NCBI GenBank assembly: GCA_903854655.1
Contig: CAINXC010000083.1
Location: forward strand, 1 to 43,444
Reading direction: 5' to 3'
Length of the DNA: 43,444 nucleotides
DNA from: an uncultured Verrucomicrobiota bacterium
Lineage (GTDB): Bacteria > Verrucomicrobiota > Verrucomicrobiia > Verrucomicrobiales > Verrucomicrobiaceae
How positions within the stretch are numbered: position 1 is the stretch's first letter; the number at the start of each line of letters is the position of its first letter. Below are positions 32,350 through 40,739 of the stretch, piece by piece. The translations under genes and the position numbers were made by a program. A model generated the notes under the pieces. That model saw only the letters and a program-made list of their open reading frames with translations, did no database searches and was not told the origin of the DNA.

Positions 32350-33366
32350 TTATTTGGCCTTCTTCGGCAGCACGGAGAGGAAGTTGTCGTGCCCCACCTT
32401 CTTTGCCGTCTCAGGTTTGAGGGCGTCGAGCAGCAGGTAGTACTTCTGCATCTCGTGCGGGTAGTCCGCAAAGTGTCCCACCTTGTCGGAGCCGATGATG
32501 AAGCGGTTGGGGTATTCTTCGATCATGGCGACCCAGTCGGGGTCGATCTGGCCGCCTTTGGCGATGTAGTCCTCGAACACCACCCAGGCGATGTCGATCC
32601 AGAGGTTGGGGTAGGTCTTGAGCAGGCGGCGCAGCTCGGTGGTGAGGGTGGGGACGTTGATGCGGCGGCTGATGCCGGCGTGGCACCAGATGATGCGGGT
32701 GTCAGGATGGGTGCGGACGGCGTTCTCGATTTCGGGCAGGTAGATCGGCTCGCGGCGCCAGACAGAGCTGACGTCGCTGTGGACAGAAACCGGCAGGTCC
32801 TGTTCGGCAGCGAGCTTGTAGATGGGATCGAGCGAGGCTGCGTCCGCATGGGCCACATCGCCGTAGGTGAGGGCCGTGAGGTCGTCGTGGCGGGTCATGA
32901 CCTCGCCGATGCCCTGCCAGAAGCCGGGATACCATTCGAGCATGCGGCGGACGTGCTCGATGGCGTTCTTGTCCTCCGAATTGATGCCGCAGATGAAGGG
33001 ATGGAAACGCTTGCGCTGATCCGGCGGGAGCTTTTCCAGCTCGCGCTCCACCAGGGTGTCGGTGGCCGAGTACCAGTAGCAGCGGGAGTCGTCGTCGAGG
33101 TAGTACTGCGGCTGGATCTTCTCGGAGGGCGCCCACTCTTTGACCACGGGCATGCCGCAGACCATCGTCTCGTCAATCCCTGCCAGGTCCATCGCTGCGA
33201 GGGCGGCCTTCGCGCCGTCGGTGTGCTGAAGGAAATCCGCCAGGTGCAGATGGCAGTCGCACAGGCGGTACTTGATGGGTTCGGCAGGGGCCGGCTCCGC
33301 TGCGTGGGCGGGCAGGGACAGGACAGCGCTGACAACGGCAACAATCGTGAACAGTCGGGAGTGCAT
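32350..33366 (-). CDS. Secreted amidohydrolase (COG2159-like, TIM-barrel)
   Basis: A 338-residue amidohydrolase_2-type metal-dependent hydrolase or decarboxylase. It begins with a signal peptide (MHSRLFTIVAVVSAVLSLPAHA). The metal-binding HxH is in YRLCDCHLHLADFL, a central His in PVSVHSDVSSV, another in RIIWCHAGISRR, and the final Asp in RFIIGSDKVGHF. This set matches the superfamily. Most relatives act on amide, ester or carboxyl groups of small molecules; the substrate here is unknown. A truncated copy of its 3' end lies 2.4 kb away (29741-29931). It is one of a run of secreted enzymes with the oxidoreductase and sulfatase-glycosidase genes. Confidence 0.88.
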   Translation of the reverse strand: MHSRLFTIVAVVSAVLSLPAHAAEPAPAEPIKYRLCDCHLHLADFLQHTDGAKAALAAMDLAGIDETMVCGMPVVKEWAPSEKIQPQYYLDDDSRCYWYSATDTLVERELEKLPPDQRKRFHPFICGINSEDKNAIEHVRRMLEWYPGFWQGIGEVMTRHDDLTALTYGDVAHADAASLDPIYKLAAEQDLPVSVHSDVSSVWRREPIYLPEIENAVRTHPDTRIIWCHAGISRRINVPTLTTELRRLLKTYPNLWIDIAWVVFEDYIAKGGQIDPDWVAMIEEYPNRFIIGSDKVGHFADYPHEMQKYYLLLDALKPETAKKVGHDNFLSVLPKKAK

Positions 33367-33434
33367 GAGGGTGATCCTTGGGCGGCACTTAACTCCCGAC
33401 CTGCACCCTTGGCAACGTTCGTCTGTCAGGTGGC

Positions 33435-36017
33435 TCAGTGCTTTGACTTGTTGGCCTCCGCGATGAGGTCGAGCTGCCAGGAGCGGGCGTTGTCGGCCGT
33501 CACGGTAAAGTCCTTCTGGCTCTTCAAATCAAACACCCACAAGGCCGCGAGCGGGATGTGGTGATCGACGACTGCCTTCAACAGGCGCCGGCATTTGGCC
33601 GCCTCTTCCGGTGTCTCGCCTTTGGCGCCGAACTCGCCCACGAAGAGGGGCTTGTTCATCTGGTGCGACACTTCCACGGCGGTGGCGAACCGTTGATCAT
33701 CGTCTTCGTAGGCGTGCAAACCGATGCCATTGATGGGATCAGGATTGGCCTTGGTCAGCATCTCGGCGAACTGTTCCGGGGTGTCGTGGGTCCACTTGTT
33801 CTCCTTTTCCTGGTGCCAGGCGCTCAAGCGCGGGAAGCTGTCGCCGGTGAAGATGAGACGGTCGGAATCGTGCCTGCGCACTTCGGTGCCGAAAGCCACG
33901 AAGGCGGAGCGCACGAGATCAAAAGTGAGCTCGTCATGCTCGCTACGCATTGTGGCCGTACCGAGCGTGGGATGCACCGGCGGACGATGTTCCTTGGCGT
34001 TCGGCAGGCTGGCGCTGAGGGAGTATTCATTGCCAAACTCCCAGGCCCAGATGGCGGGATTGTCGCGGTAACGCGTGACCACCTCGCGCACGTAGTCGCG
34101 CATCCATGCCTGGGTTTTGCTTTTCGGGTTCGCCCATTCATCCATAGGCTCGCCGACGAGATCGGGCACGCAGGAGTAGAGCCAAAACAAGGAGGGAATG
34201 AGGCCCACGCCGTGCTTTTGGGCGGCGTTCACCACGCCATCGAGCCGACGAAAGTACTCGGAGCGGTCGCTGGTGTAGAGAGTCATGTCCTTGGGCCAGA
34301 AGCCGGTGGCGCAGAAGCGCGCGAAGGGAATGCCCTTGGCCGCGAGTGTGGCGAACCCGGCATCGTAGCTGGTGTCGTCCCCCTTGTTGAGGGTGCGGAG
34401 GAAGCAGTCGAAGTAGTTGATGCCCACGCCGTGATAAGGCTGGCCGTCCTTGAGCACGGTGGCGTTCGGACCGGCGCTGAGGCCTGGTTTCTTGGCGGGT
34501 GGCGCGGGCTTCCTGGGCTTGAGCAGTTTCAACTCTGCCATGCGCGTGTGCATGGCCTTGGCACGTGCGGGCTCGTCCCGTGTGAGGTTTTGCTTTTCGC
34601 CAATGTCGCGGCCCAGGTGATAAAGCTGATCGACAGGAGCATCGGGTTTGATCTGGCCCTCATCGTCAATGTCGCTGTTGATGAAGCCCATCTTTGCATA
34701 AGGCTGGCTCCAGGGTTTGCCTTTGATTTCGGGAGCCGTGAGGCCGCCGGAGCCCTGCGCGGGGATGTAGAGCCAGTCGCCCTGGCGTAAGGCAAAGCCG
34801 GCGGTGCCCAGCAGCTCGGCCTCCTGGCGCTTCAGCGGCGCATGCCCGGGATCGGTGAAGGCGGCAAGTTCGCTCGCACCGTCGGGCGAAGCGCCCTCCG
34901 GCATCGGGATGTTTGCGGCTTCGGCGAGCGTGGCCATGATGTCCACTTGCGAGAACAGCTCCTTGCGCACGCTCCCTGCTGGAACATGTTCAGGCCAGCG
35001 GGCGATGAAGGGCACGCGATGGCCGCCTTCCCAGGCATCGGTTTTCTGTCCCAGCAGCTCGCCGTTGCAGCGATGCCCGGCGGCGAGGGCGTCCGCATGA
35101 TACATGCCGCCGTTGTCGCTGGTGAACATGACCAAGGTATTGCTGGCAAAACCGTGTTTTTCCAACGAGTCGAGCACCAGGCCCGCGCAGTGGTCGAGCT
35201 GCTGGATGTAGTCGCCATAGAGCCCAGCCTCGCTCTTGCCGCGAAACTCCGGTGCCGGATCAATCGGCACATGCGGGGCGGCAAAGGCGACATAAAGAAA
35301 GAACGGTGTGTCCTTGGTCTGCTGCGCCAGGAAGGCTTCCGCCTTGTCCGCCATGATGAAGTCGATGCGGTCATCGGGACGCGCCGCCATGGCCTTCGCG
35401 CCACCGAACATCTTGCCGTGGGGACTAAACTTGGGGTCATGATCCACTCGGATCGGATCGGCCGGATCAAGGCCGACGACACGATGATCTTCCACAAAGA
35501 CCAGCGGCGGCTCATTGTGCGTTCGCGGCGTGCCGAAGAACGAATCGAACCCGATTTCCAGCGGTCCCGGTTTCAATTCCCCGTTCCAATCCGGCTCTGG
35601 CGCATCACGGCCGAAGCCGTTGTGCCACTTGCCCAGCGCCGCCGTGTGATAGCCGCCGGACTTCAACAGCGACGGTAGTGTGACCTGGCCCTCATGGTAG
35701 TAGAGCGTGTAATCGGGCTTTCGTTTCGCATGCCAGAAGTAGGTGCCGCAGAGAATCCCGTAGCGCGAGGGATTGCAAACCCCGCAGATGGAATGGGCAT
35801 CCATGAAATGCAGCCCTTCGCCCGCGAGCTTGTCGATGCGCGGGGTCTTGATTTTCGTCGCCCCATAGCAGCCGAGATCGCGGTAGCCGAGATCATCGGC
35901 CACGATGAGGACGATGTTGGGCTTCGTTGCCGGGGCACCGGCGGCTTGCAGCGCCACCAGTGGAGAGAAGAACAAAACGGCAAGAAGGAGCAGGTCAGGC
36001 TGTAGGGCGGCGTTCAT
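33435..36017 (-). CDS. Secreted sulfatase fused to a clan-A (GH5-like) glycoside hydrolase
   Basis: An 860-residue two-enzyme fusion with a signal peptide (residues 1-26). Residues about 32-500 form a type I sulfatase: metal ligands in VADDLGYRDLG (Asp41/42), the formylglycine site Cys81 in CNPSR, Lys130 in LGKWH, His249 in APHVPID and Asp301/Asn302 in SDNGG. A Pro/Lys linker (about 500-512) joins a TIM-barrel glycoside hydrolase (about 515-855). It has KDGQPYHGVGINYFD at its start, acid/base Glu664 in WEFGNEYS and nucleophile Glu795 in FVGEFGAKG, the clan-A (GH5-like) pattern. The Cys81 form needs an FGE for activation. The combination suggests desulfation and cleavage of the same sulfated polysaccharide. 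The ATG at 36017 is preferred over 36083 because of the signal peptide. Confidence 0.9.
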   Translation of the reverse strand: MNAALQPDLLLLAVLFFSPLVALQAAGAPATKPNIVLIVADDLGYRDLGCYGATKIKTPRIDKLAGEGLHFMDAHSICGVCNPSRYGILCGTYFWHAKRKPDYTLYYHEGQVTLPSLLKSGGYHTAALGKWHNGFGRDAPEPDWNGELKPGPLEIGFDSFFGTPRTHNEPPLVFVEDHRVVGLDPADPIRVDHDPKFSPHGKMFGGAKAMAARPDDRIDFIMADKAEAFLAQQTKDTPFFLYVAFAAPHVPIDPAPEFRGKSEAGLYGDYIQQLDHCAGLVLDSLEKHGFASNTLVMFTSDNGGMYHADALAAGHRCNGELLGQKTDAWEGGHRVPFIARWPEHVPAGSVRKELFSQVDIMATLAEAANIPMPEGASPDGASELAAFTDPGHAPLKRQEAELLGTAGFALRQGDWLYIPAQGSGGLTAPEIKGKPWSQPYAKMGFINSDIDDEGQIKPDAPVDQLYHLGRDIGEKQNLTRDEPARAKAMHTRMAELKLLKPRKPAPPAKKPGLSAGPNATVLKDGQPYHGVGINYFDCFLRTLNKGDDTSYDAGFATLAAKGIPFARFCATGFWPKDMTLYTSDRSEYFRRLDGVVNAAQKHGVGLIPSLFWLYSCVPDLVGEPMDEWANPKSKTQAWMRDYVREVVTRYRDNPAIWAWEFGNEYSLSASLPNAKEHRPPVHPTLGTATMRSEHDELTFDLVRSAFVAFGTEVRRHDSDRLIFTGDSFPRLSAWHQEKENKWTHDTPEQFAEMLTKANPDPINGIGLHAYEDDDQRFATAVEVSHQMNKPLFVGEFGAKGETPEEAAKCRRLLKAVVDHHIPLAALWVFDLKSQKDFTVTADNARSWQLDLIAEANKSKH

Positions 36018-36101
36018 CGTGCGGGTGCTGATAAAATCGAAGTGCGGAGAACGAAACGCCTGGGTGACAGCATTTCGATCCAATGCTGGCAGCCCGCTGC
36101 G

Positions 36102-37343
36102 CTACTGGGCGCTGGACTGGAAGATCGCATCCTCGCCGCGCACATGGGCGAGCACTTCGCCGGCGAGGTAGAGAGAGCCGGTGATGAGAACGCGGTCCTT
36201 GCCTTTCTGGGCGGCGACCAGGGCCGCCGGGGGCGTTTGGTGGACGTGTGTCTCCACGGCCTTGCCGAAGGCGGAGGCCTGCACCTCGCGGAGCTGCTCC
36301 GGAGGTGCTGCGCGCGGGGACTGGAAGCCGGTGAAATGCCAGCTCGCGGCGATGGGTTGCATGGCGCGGATGATGGCGCGGATGTCCTTCGAAGCGGTGG
36401 CGCCGAAAATGATCGAGGCCTTTTCGCCTGGGTAGCGATGCAGCCAGGTGCGCACCAGCGTCTCGGCGGAGTCGATGTTGTGGGCGCCGTCGAGGATCAT
36501 GCGCTCATTCTTGTCGAGCCGCTGGAAGCGTGCGGGCCAGTGGACGTTTTTGAGCCCGTGACGCAGCACCGGCTCCGGCAGCTTGACGCCGATCACCTTG
36601 AGAGCCGCCACCGCCAGGGCGGCGTTCCAAAGCTGGTGCTGGCCGGCGAGCCCCAGCTCGTAGCCACGCACCGGCGTGGTCACAATCGTCAGCGGCGCGC
36701 CGCGCTCACGGGCGACACGGGAAATAACCTCCATGACCTCCGGCACCTGCTTCAGGGTGATGACCGGCACGCCGGGCTTGATGATGCCCGCCTTCTCGGC
36801 CGCGATCAGGCCCAGCGTATTGCCCAGCACCTGCTGGTGGTCCAGGCTGATGGAGGTGATGACGGTGACGGCGGGCAGGATTGCGTTGGTGGCGTCGAGG
36901 CGGCCGCCCATGCCGGTTTCCAGCACCACCCAGTCGTTCTGGCGCATGGCGAACCATTCCAGAGCGAGGGCGAAGGTGAGTTCAAAGAAGGTGGGATGCG
37001 GGTCCCAGTCCTTGACCTGTTCGCGCAGCCGTGCCAGCCCCTGGGTCGTTTCCTCCCGGTTGATCATTCGCTCCTGGTCGCGGATGCGCTCGCGAAACTG
37101 GATCAGGTGAGGCGAGGTGAACAGCCCGGCGCCGATGCCCGCCGCATTGAGCAGGCTGTGGGCGAAGGCGCAGACACTGCCCTTGCCATTGGTGCCGGCC
37201 ACGTGGATGAACTTCTGCCCCGGCGCCGGCAGATGCATCTCGTGCAGCAGCCGCTGAGTGTTGTCGAGCCCCAGCTTCACCCCGAACAACTGGGTGCTGT
37301 AAAGCCAGTCCAGTTGCATCTTCTCGTTGGATTCAGCGGACAT
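36102..37343 (-). CDS. folC: Folylpolyglutamate synthase/dihydrofolate synthase (FolC)
   Basis: FolC adds glutamate to (dihydro)folates and often makes dihydrofolate from dihydropteroate. The 413-residue protein has the N-terminal ATP-binding Mur-ligase-like domain with IHVAGTNGKGSVCAF, FTSPHLIQFRERIR and the FFELTFALALEWF segment. ETGMGGRLDATN is diagnostic for FolC. The C-terminal ligase domain starts with ILDGAHN. The start codon follows immediately after the rsmE stop (TGAATG), so the two genes are translationally coupled. The dihydrofolate synthase activity versus polyglutamylation alone cannot be resolved by eye. Confidence 0.95.
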   Translation of the reverse strand: MSAESNEKMQLDWLYSTQLFGVKLGLDNTQRLLHEMHLPAPGQKFIHVAGTNGKGSVCAFAHSLLNAAGIGAGLFTSPHLIQFRERIRDQERMINREETTQGLARLREQVKDWDPHPTFFELTFALALEWFAMRQNDWVVLETGMGGRLDATNAILPAVTVITSISLDHQQVLGNTLGLIAAEKAGIIKPGVPVITLKQVPEVMEVISRVARERGAPLTIVTTPVRGYELGLAGQHQLWNAALAVAALKVIGVKLPEPVLRHGLKNVHWPARFQRLDKNERMILDGAHNIDSAETLVRTWLHRYPGEKASIIFGATASKDIRAIIRAMQPIAASWHFTGFQSPRAAPPEQLREVQASAFGKAVETHVHQTPPAALVAAQKGKDRVLITGSLYLAGEVLAHVRGEDAIFQSSAQ

Positions 37344-38105
37344 TCAGGGCAGGGGAGTTGGGGAGTGCAATTCGTAGCTGAGGATGGAGAGAGCGCAAAC
37401 GGCGGCTGTCTCGCTGCGCAGCACCAAGGGGCCCAGGGACCAGGGGCTCCAGCCCCCGTTTGCCAGGAGCTGATGCTCGCGCTCGGAGAAATCCCCTTCA
37501 GGCCCGATCAGCACGGCAAACCCCGCCGTGCCGGGTGTTGCCACTGCAGGCGGCAGGAGGTCCCGCAAGGACTTCGCGTGGGGCTGAAGCGACGCCACCA
37601 GCCGGACGGAGGCACTGGCGGCATGATCGAGGGCGGCTTCCAGGGGGCCAGGCATCAAAATCTCCGGCAGCCAGGCCTGGCCGCACTGCTTGCAGGCCTC
37701 CAGCACCACTCGCTGCCACTTCTGGTGCTTTTTCGCCGCCTCGCGCGGGTCCAGCCGGACGATGGTGCGCTCGGTGACCACGGGGATGATGCGCTGCGCG
37801 CCGAGTTCGACCGCCTTTTCGATGATCCATTCGAAGGTGTCGCCCTTGGTCACGGCCTGCAGCAGGGTCAAAGGCCGGGATGGGGCGGGGGTGAGGTGCT
37901 GGCCCAGCAGGGTCAGAAGCACTTCGGTTTTGCCCAGCACTTCGATGCGCGCCTCCGCCTTGCGTCCGGCGCCGTCGAAGACCACCACAATGTCCCCGGC
38001 CTTGTGCCGGGTCACCTGCGCGCAGTGCCGGGCCTCGTCACCCGCCAGACGCAGCCCCGCCGCATCCCAGGCATGGGCGGGCAGGTAAAAGTGGGCATGC
38101 GTCAT
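37344..38105 (-). CDS. rsmE: 16S rRNA (uracil1498-N3)-methyltransferase RsmE
   Basis: RsmE methylates N3 of U1498 in 16S rRNA. The 253-residue protein has an N-terminal PUA-like domain (LRLAGDEARHCAQVTRHKAGD) and a C-terminal SPOUT methyltransferase domain with its knot. Diagnostic segments are LLQAVTKGDTFEWIIEKAVELGA, ARQRIIPV-like ERTIVRL, the SAM-binding VLIGPEGDFSEREH, and LGPLVLRSETAAVCALSIL. The frame runs upstream to 38204, but the ATG at 38105 gives the usual length and start. It diverges from xth and is followed directly by folC. Confidence 0.94.
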   Translation of the reverse strand: MTHAHFYLPAHAWDAAGLRLAGDEARHCAQVTRHKAGDIVVVFDGAGRKAEARIEVLGKTEVLLTLLGQHLTPAPSRPLTLLQAVTKGDTFEWIIEKAVELGAQRIIPVVTERTIVRLDPREAAKKHQKWQRVVLEACKQCGQAWLPEILMPGPLEAALDHAASASVRLVASLQPHAKSLRDLLPPAVATPGTAGFAVLIGPEGDFSEREHQLLANGGWSPWSLGPLVLRSETAAVCALSILSYELHSPTPLP

Positions 38106-38212
38106 TGGGGAGGCGAAGAACCACCAGGACAGGGCATTCTTCAAGGTCGCAACCGGCAGTTGTTTCATTTCGTTTGCAACTCCACCGCAGGCCCTGTTAA
38201 ACAACGCACCCC

Positions 38213-38977
38213 ATGAAACTTAGCACCTGGAACGTCAACGGCATTCGTTCAGCGATGGACAAAGGGTTGCGGGACTATTTGCTCACCGGCGATGCGGATG
38301 TCATCTGCCTGCAGGAAACCAAGGCGCAGGCCGGGCAGGTGGATCTTGCCTGGCTCACTGGCTACCAGGCGATCTGGAACAGTGCCGAAAAGAAAGGCTA
38401 CTCCGGCACGCTCGTCCTCTCCCGCCTGCCCGTTCTTGGGCATTCCCTGGGCCTTGGTTTGCAGGAGCATGACACTGAGGGCCGGGTCGTCACCGTCGAA
38501 TATCCGGATTTCCACCTGGTCAACGTGTACACCCCAAACTCGCAGGCCGAACTGGCGCGCCTGCCCTACCGGCTGAAGTGGGACGAGGCCTTCCTGCGCC
38601 ACGTCAAGAACCTGGAAAAGACCAAGCCTGTGCTCGTTTGCGGGGACCTGAACTGCGCTCACAAGGAGATCGACCTCGCCAATCCCAAGTCCAATCGCAA
38701 AAACCCAGGGTTTAGCGACGAGGAGCGCGCCAGCTTCGACAACTACATTTCCAACGACATTGTTGACGTGTTTCGCGAGTTTGATCCCAGCCCAGGCCGT
38801 TACACCTGGTGGACGATGCGCACCGGCGGATCGGCGCGGGAGAAAAACATCGGCTGGCGGCTCGACTACTGGCTGGCGTCCCGTTCCCTGCTGCCCATCC
38901 TGAAGAACTGCACCATCCGGACTGACATTTACGGCGCCGATCACTGCCCGGTGGAAATCTGCGTGCGGCCCTCTTGA
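38213..38977 (+). CDS. xth: Exodeoxyribonuclease III (Xth)
   Basis: Xth is an AP endonuclease and 3'-5' exonuclease for base-excision repair. The 254-residue protein shows the metal-binding Glu in ADVICLQETKAQ, the active-site YTPNSQ, the DLN motif in VCGDLNCAHKEIDL, the aromatic-rich RYTWWTMR and the terminal Asp-His in YGADHCPVEI. The N-terminus KLSTWNVNGIRSA is canonical. Start ATG at 38213 leaves 107 bases to the divergent rsmE start. Relatives of the ExoIII (XthA) and NExo types look alike, and the subfamily is not separated here. Confidence 0.96.
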   Translation: MKLSTWNVNGIRSAMDKGLRDYLLTGDADVICLQETKAQAGQVDLAWLTGYQAIWNSAEKKGYSGTLVLSRLPVLGHSLGLGLQEHDTEGRVVTVEYPDFHLVNVYTPNSQAELARLPYRLKWDEAFLRHVKNLEKTKPVLVCGDLNCAHKEIDLANPKSNRKNPGFSDEERASFDNYISNDIVDVFREFDPSPGRYTWWTMRTGGSAREKNIGWRLDYWLASRSLLPILKNCTIRTDIYGADHCPVEICVRPS

Positions 38978-39007
38978 ACGGAGAGCGGACGGAATCTGTC
39001 TTCACAC

Positions 39008-39034
39008 TTTACTCACGCCGCGAATCCTGATAAT
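39008..39034 (+). promoter_or_regulatory. Weak candidate promoter for the gene at 39086
   Basis: TTTACT (39008-39013) and a near-consensus GATAAT (39029-39034) are separated by 15 bases, shorter than ideal. The ATG is at 39086, giving a leader of about 45 bases. The -10 element is good but the -35 is weak. Confidence 0.3.
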
Positions 39035-39085
39035 CACAGCATTTCCGCTGCCGCTAATTCCCCGACTCACTCCCTTCAGACCTCT

Positions 39086-40609
39086 ATGAAACACTGCTGC
39101 CACCGCCTGGCTCTGGCCTTCTTGTCCGCGCTGCTCGTCCTTCCCTCCGCTCTGCGTGCCGATGTCGTGATCATGAAGGACGGGAAGAAATACCTCGACG
39201 CCAAGGTCATTTCTGAGACGCCGGACACTGTCACCTTCGAATACGTGGTGGTGGCCAAAATCCGGGACACCCGCACCGAGCCGAGGTCCGCCATCGATCA
39301 GATCATCAAGCAGAAGCCGGAAGAGACCGAAATCGCTCTGTTGCGCAAACTGATGCCCACCGCCGACCTGCTCACGGCCGACAGGTATGAGTCCCTGATT
39401 CAGGACCAGGTGCGGCCCTTTGTGACCAAGTACACCGGGACGCCGCAAGCCACCGAGGCCGAAGGCATCATCAAGACTCTCCAGGAGGAGAAGGAGAAGG
39501 TTGTCGGCGGCGCGCTCAAGGTAGAGGGCAAGTGGCTCACGCCGGAGGAGGTCAAGCTCGAAGGGCACTCGATTGATGCCTATCGCGAGCGCAGGGACAT
39601 GAAGGAGCTGGCGGCCGAGGGCAAGCTGCGCGAGGCGCTGTTGCAATGGCAGAAGCTTTCCAACGTCAACGACGGCTACACCGACACGCTTCAGTTCGTC
39701 AAGGCCATCCCGGAGGTGCTCGACATTCTGGCCGGTTACAAGAAGCAGCTCGATCGCATGATTTTTGAGCAGCCGCAGATTCAGAAGCGCCGTGATGACA
39801 GCCTCGCCAAGATGCTGCCCACCGATCCGCTGCTTGCCCGCACCAAGCGCGCCATTGAGACCGAATTGCTGGCGTTCAAGACCCAGACGGACGTGGAAAA
39901 GAAAATGAAGCCGCCGACGCGCTGGTTCAGCATTTACAAGTATGATCTGAAGTCCCTCCAGGCGGCGTCGAAGATTGTCATCGATGAGACGGCCAGGCTG
40001 AGAGCTCTGGACATCGCCAAGCTCACCACCCAGAACGAAGCGCTTGAGGCCGCCACGCATTACCTGGCCGGTGGTGATGTGGAGTCCACCGAAGCCGCGA
40101 TCCTGCGCGCCAATGCCGTTGTCGGCATGACCGCGTATTCCAACAAGGCCATTCAATCTTTGCGCAACCGCCTTGTGACTTTGAAGGCCGAGCTGAACAA
40201 GAAGCTCAAGGCCCAAAAGGCCTACGGCTCGGGGAATGTCAATGCCATCACCACCGGCAGCGGTTCCACCACCGACAGCCGTGTGGCCGAAGCCCTGGCG
40301 GCGACCGAGAAGGCCAAGGGAGACAAGAAGGACGCGAAAGAAGCGAAGGATGCCGAAAAACTTCCGAGCGCCGAAGCCGAGGGCCCCGATGGCGCCCTTG
40401 ACAAGAAGGCGGACAAGGAAAGCACCCCGTCCACCCGCCACAAGGACAAGGAAAAGAAGAAGGCGCGCACCCCGCACACGGAAGCGGCTGCACCTCCTCC
40501 CGCCCCTGAAGAAGGCGGCATGCAGAACTACCTGCTCATGGGAGGCGGCGGCCTGCTTGCCGTCCTGCTGACCGTCATGTTCCTGCAAAAGCGCAAGCAG
40601 AACGCCTGA
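39086..40609 (+). CDS. Secreted protein with charged linker and C-terminal membrane anchor
   Basis: A 507-residue protein of unknown function. A signal peptide (about 1-25, ending LRADVV) precedes a short beta domain (VVIMKDGKKYLDAKVISETP). A largely helical mid-region (about 50-390) with Lys/Glu-rich coiled-coil-like stretches follows, then a Lys/Glu/Ala-rich disordered tail (about 400-475). The C-terminus holds a hydrophobic helix after GGMQ (NYLLMGGGGLLAVLLTVMFL) and a basic end (QKRKQNA). The layout (signal, body, TM, basic tail) is that of a type I membrane protein or of a C-terminal sorting domain like those recognised by exosortase/rhomboid systems, but no PEP or similar motif is seen. 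It has its own terminator. No family is confidently recognised. Confidence 0.72.
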   Translation: MKHCCHRLALAFLSALLVLPSALRADVVIMKDGKKYLDAKVISETPDTVTFEYVVVAKIRDTRTEPRSAIDQIIKQKPEETEIALLRKLMPTADLLTADRYESLIQDQVRPFVTKYTGTPQATEAEGIIKTLQEEKEKVVGGALKVEGKWLTPEEVKLEGHSIDAYRERRDMKELAAEGKLREALLQWQKLSNVNDGYTDTLQFVKAIPEVLDILAGYKKQLDRMIFEQPQIQKRRDDSLAKMLPTDPLLARTKRAIETELLAFKTQTDVEKKMKPPTRWFSIYKYDLKSLQAASKIVIDETARLRALDIAKLTTQNEALEAATHYLAGGDVESTEAAILRANAVVGMTAYSNKAIQSLRNRLVTLKAELNKKLKAQKAYGSGNVNAITTGSGSTTDSRVAEALAATEKAKGDKKDAKEAKDAEKLPSAEAEGPDGALDKKADKESTPSTRHKDKEKKKARTPHTEAAAPPPAPEEGGMQNYLLMGGGGLLAVLLTVMFLQKRKQNA

Positions 40610-40642
40610 GAAAGGCGGTTGCACTCCCCTGATTTGCTTCAA

Positions 40643-40672
40643 GAGGCGGCTGTCACCGGCCGCCTCTTTTTT
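40643..40672 (+). terminator. Rho-independent terminator
   Basis: GAGGCGGC (40643-40650) pairs perfectly with GCCGCCTC (40659-40666) across an 8-base loop and is followed by a run of T residues. It lies 33 bases after the stop of the gene at 39086. It separates that gene from hisB. Confidence 0.85.
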
Positions 40673-40739
40673 GTCGGTGCGCGGCCTCCGGGCTCAATCC
40701 CCGTTTGCCCACGACCAACCTCTGCGGTTAATATGCTTC

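Noticed and set aside
36042..38216. 724-codon plus-strand open frame opposite folC and rsmE.
   Set aside because: It covers two well-supported genes in antisense and reads as Gly/His/Arg-rich shadow sequence.
39002..40642. 546-codon minus-strand frame opposite the secreted protein at 39086.
   Set aside because: The plus-strand gene has a signal peptide, a plausible anchor and a terminator. The antisense frame has none.
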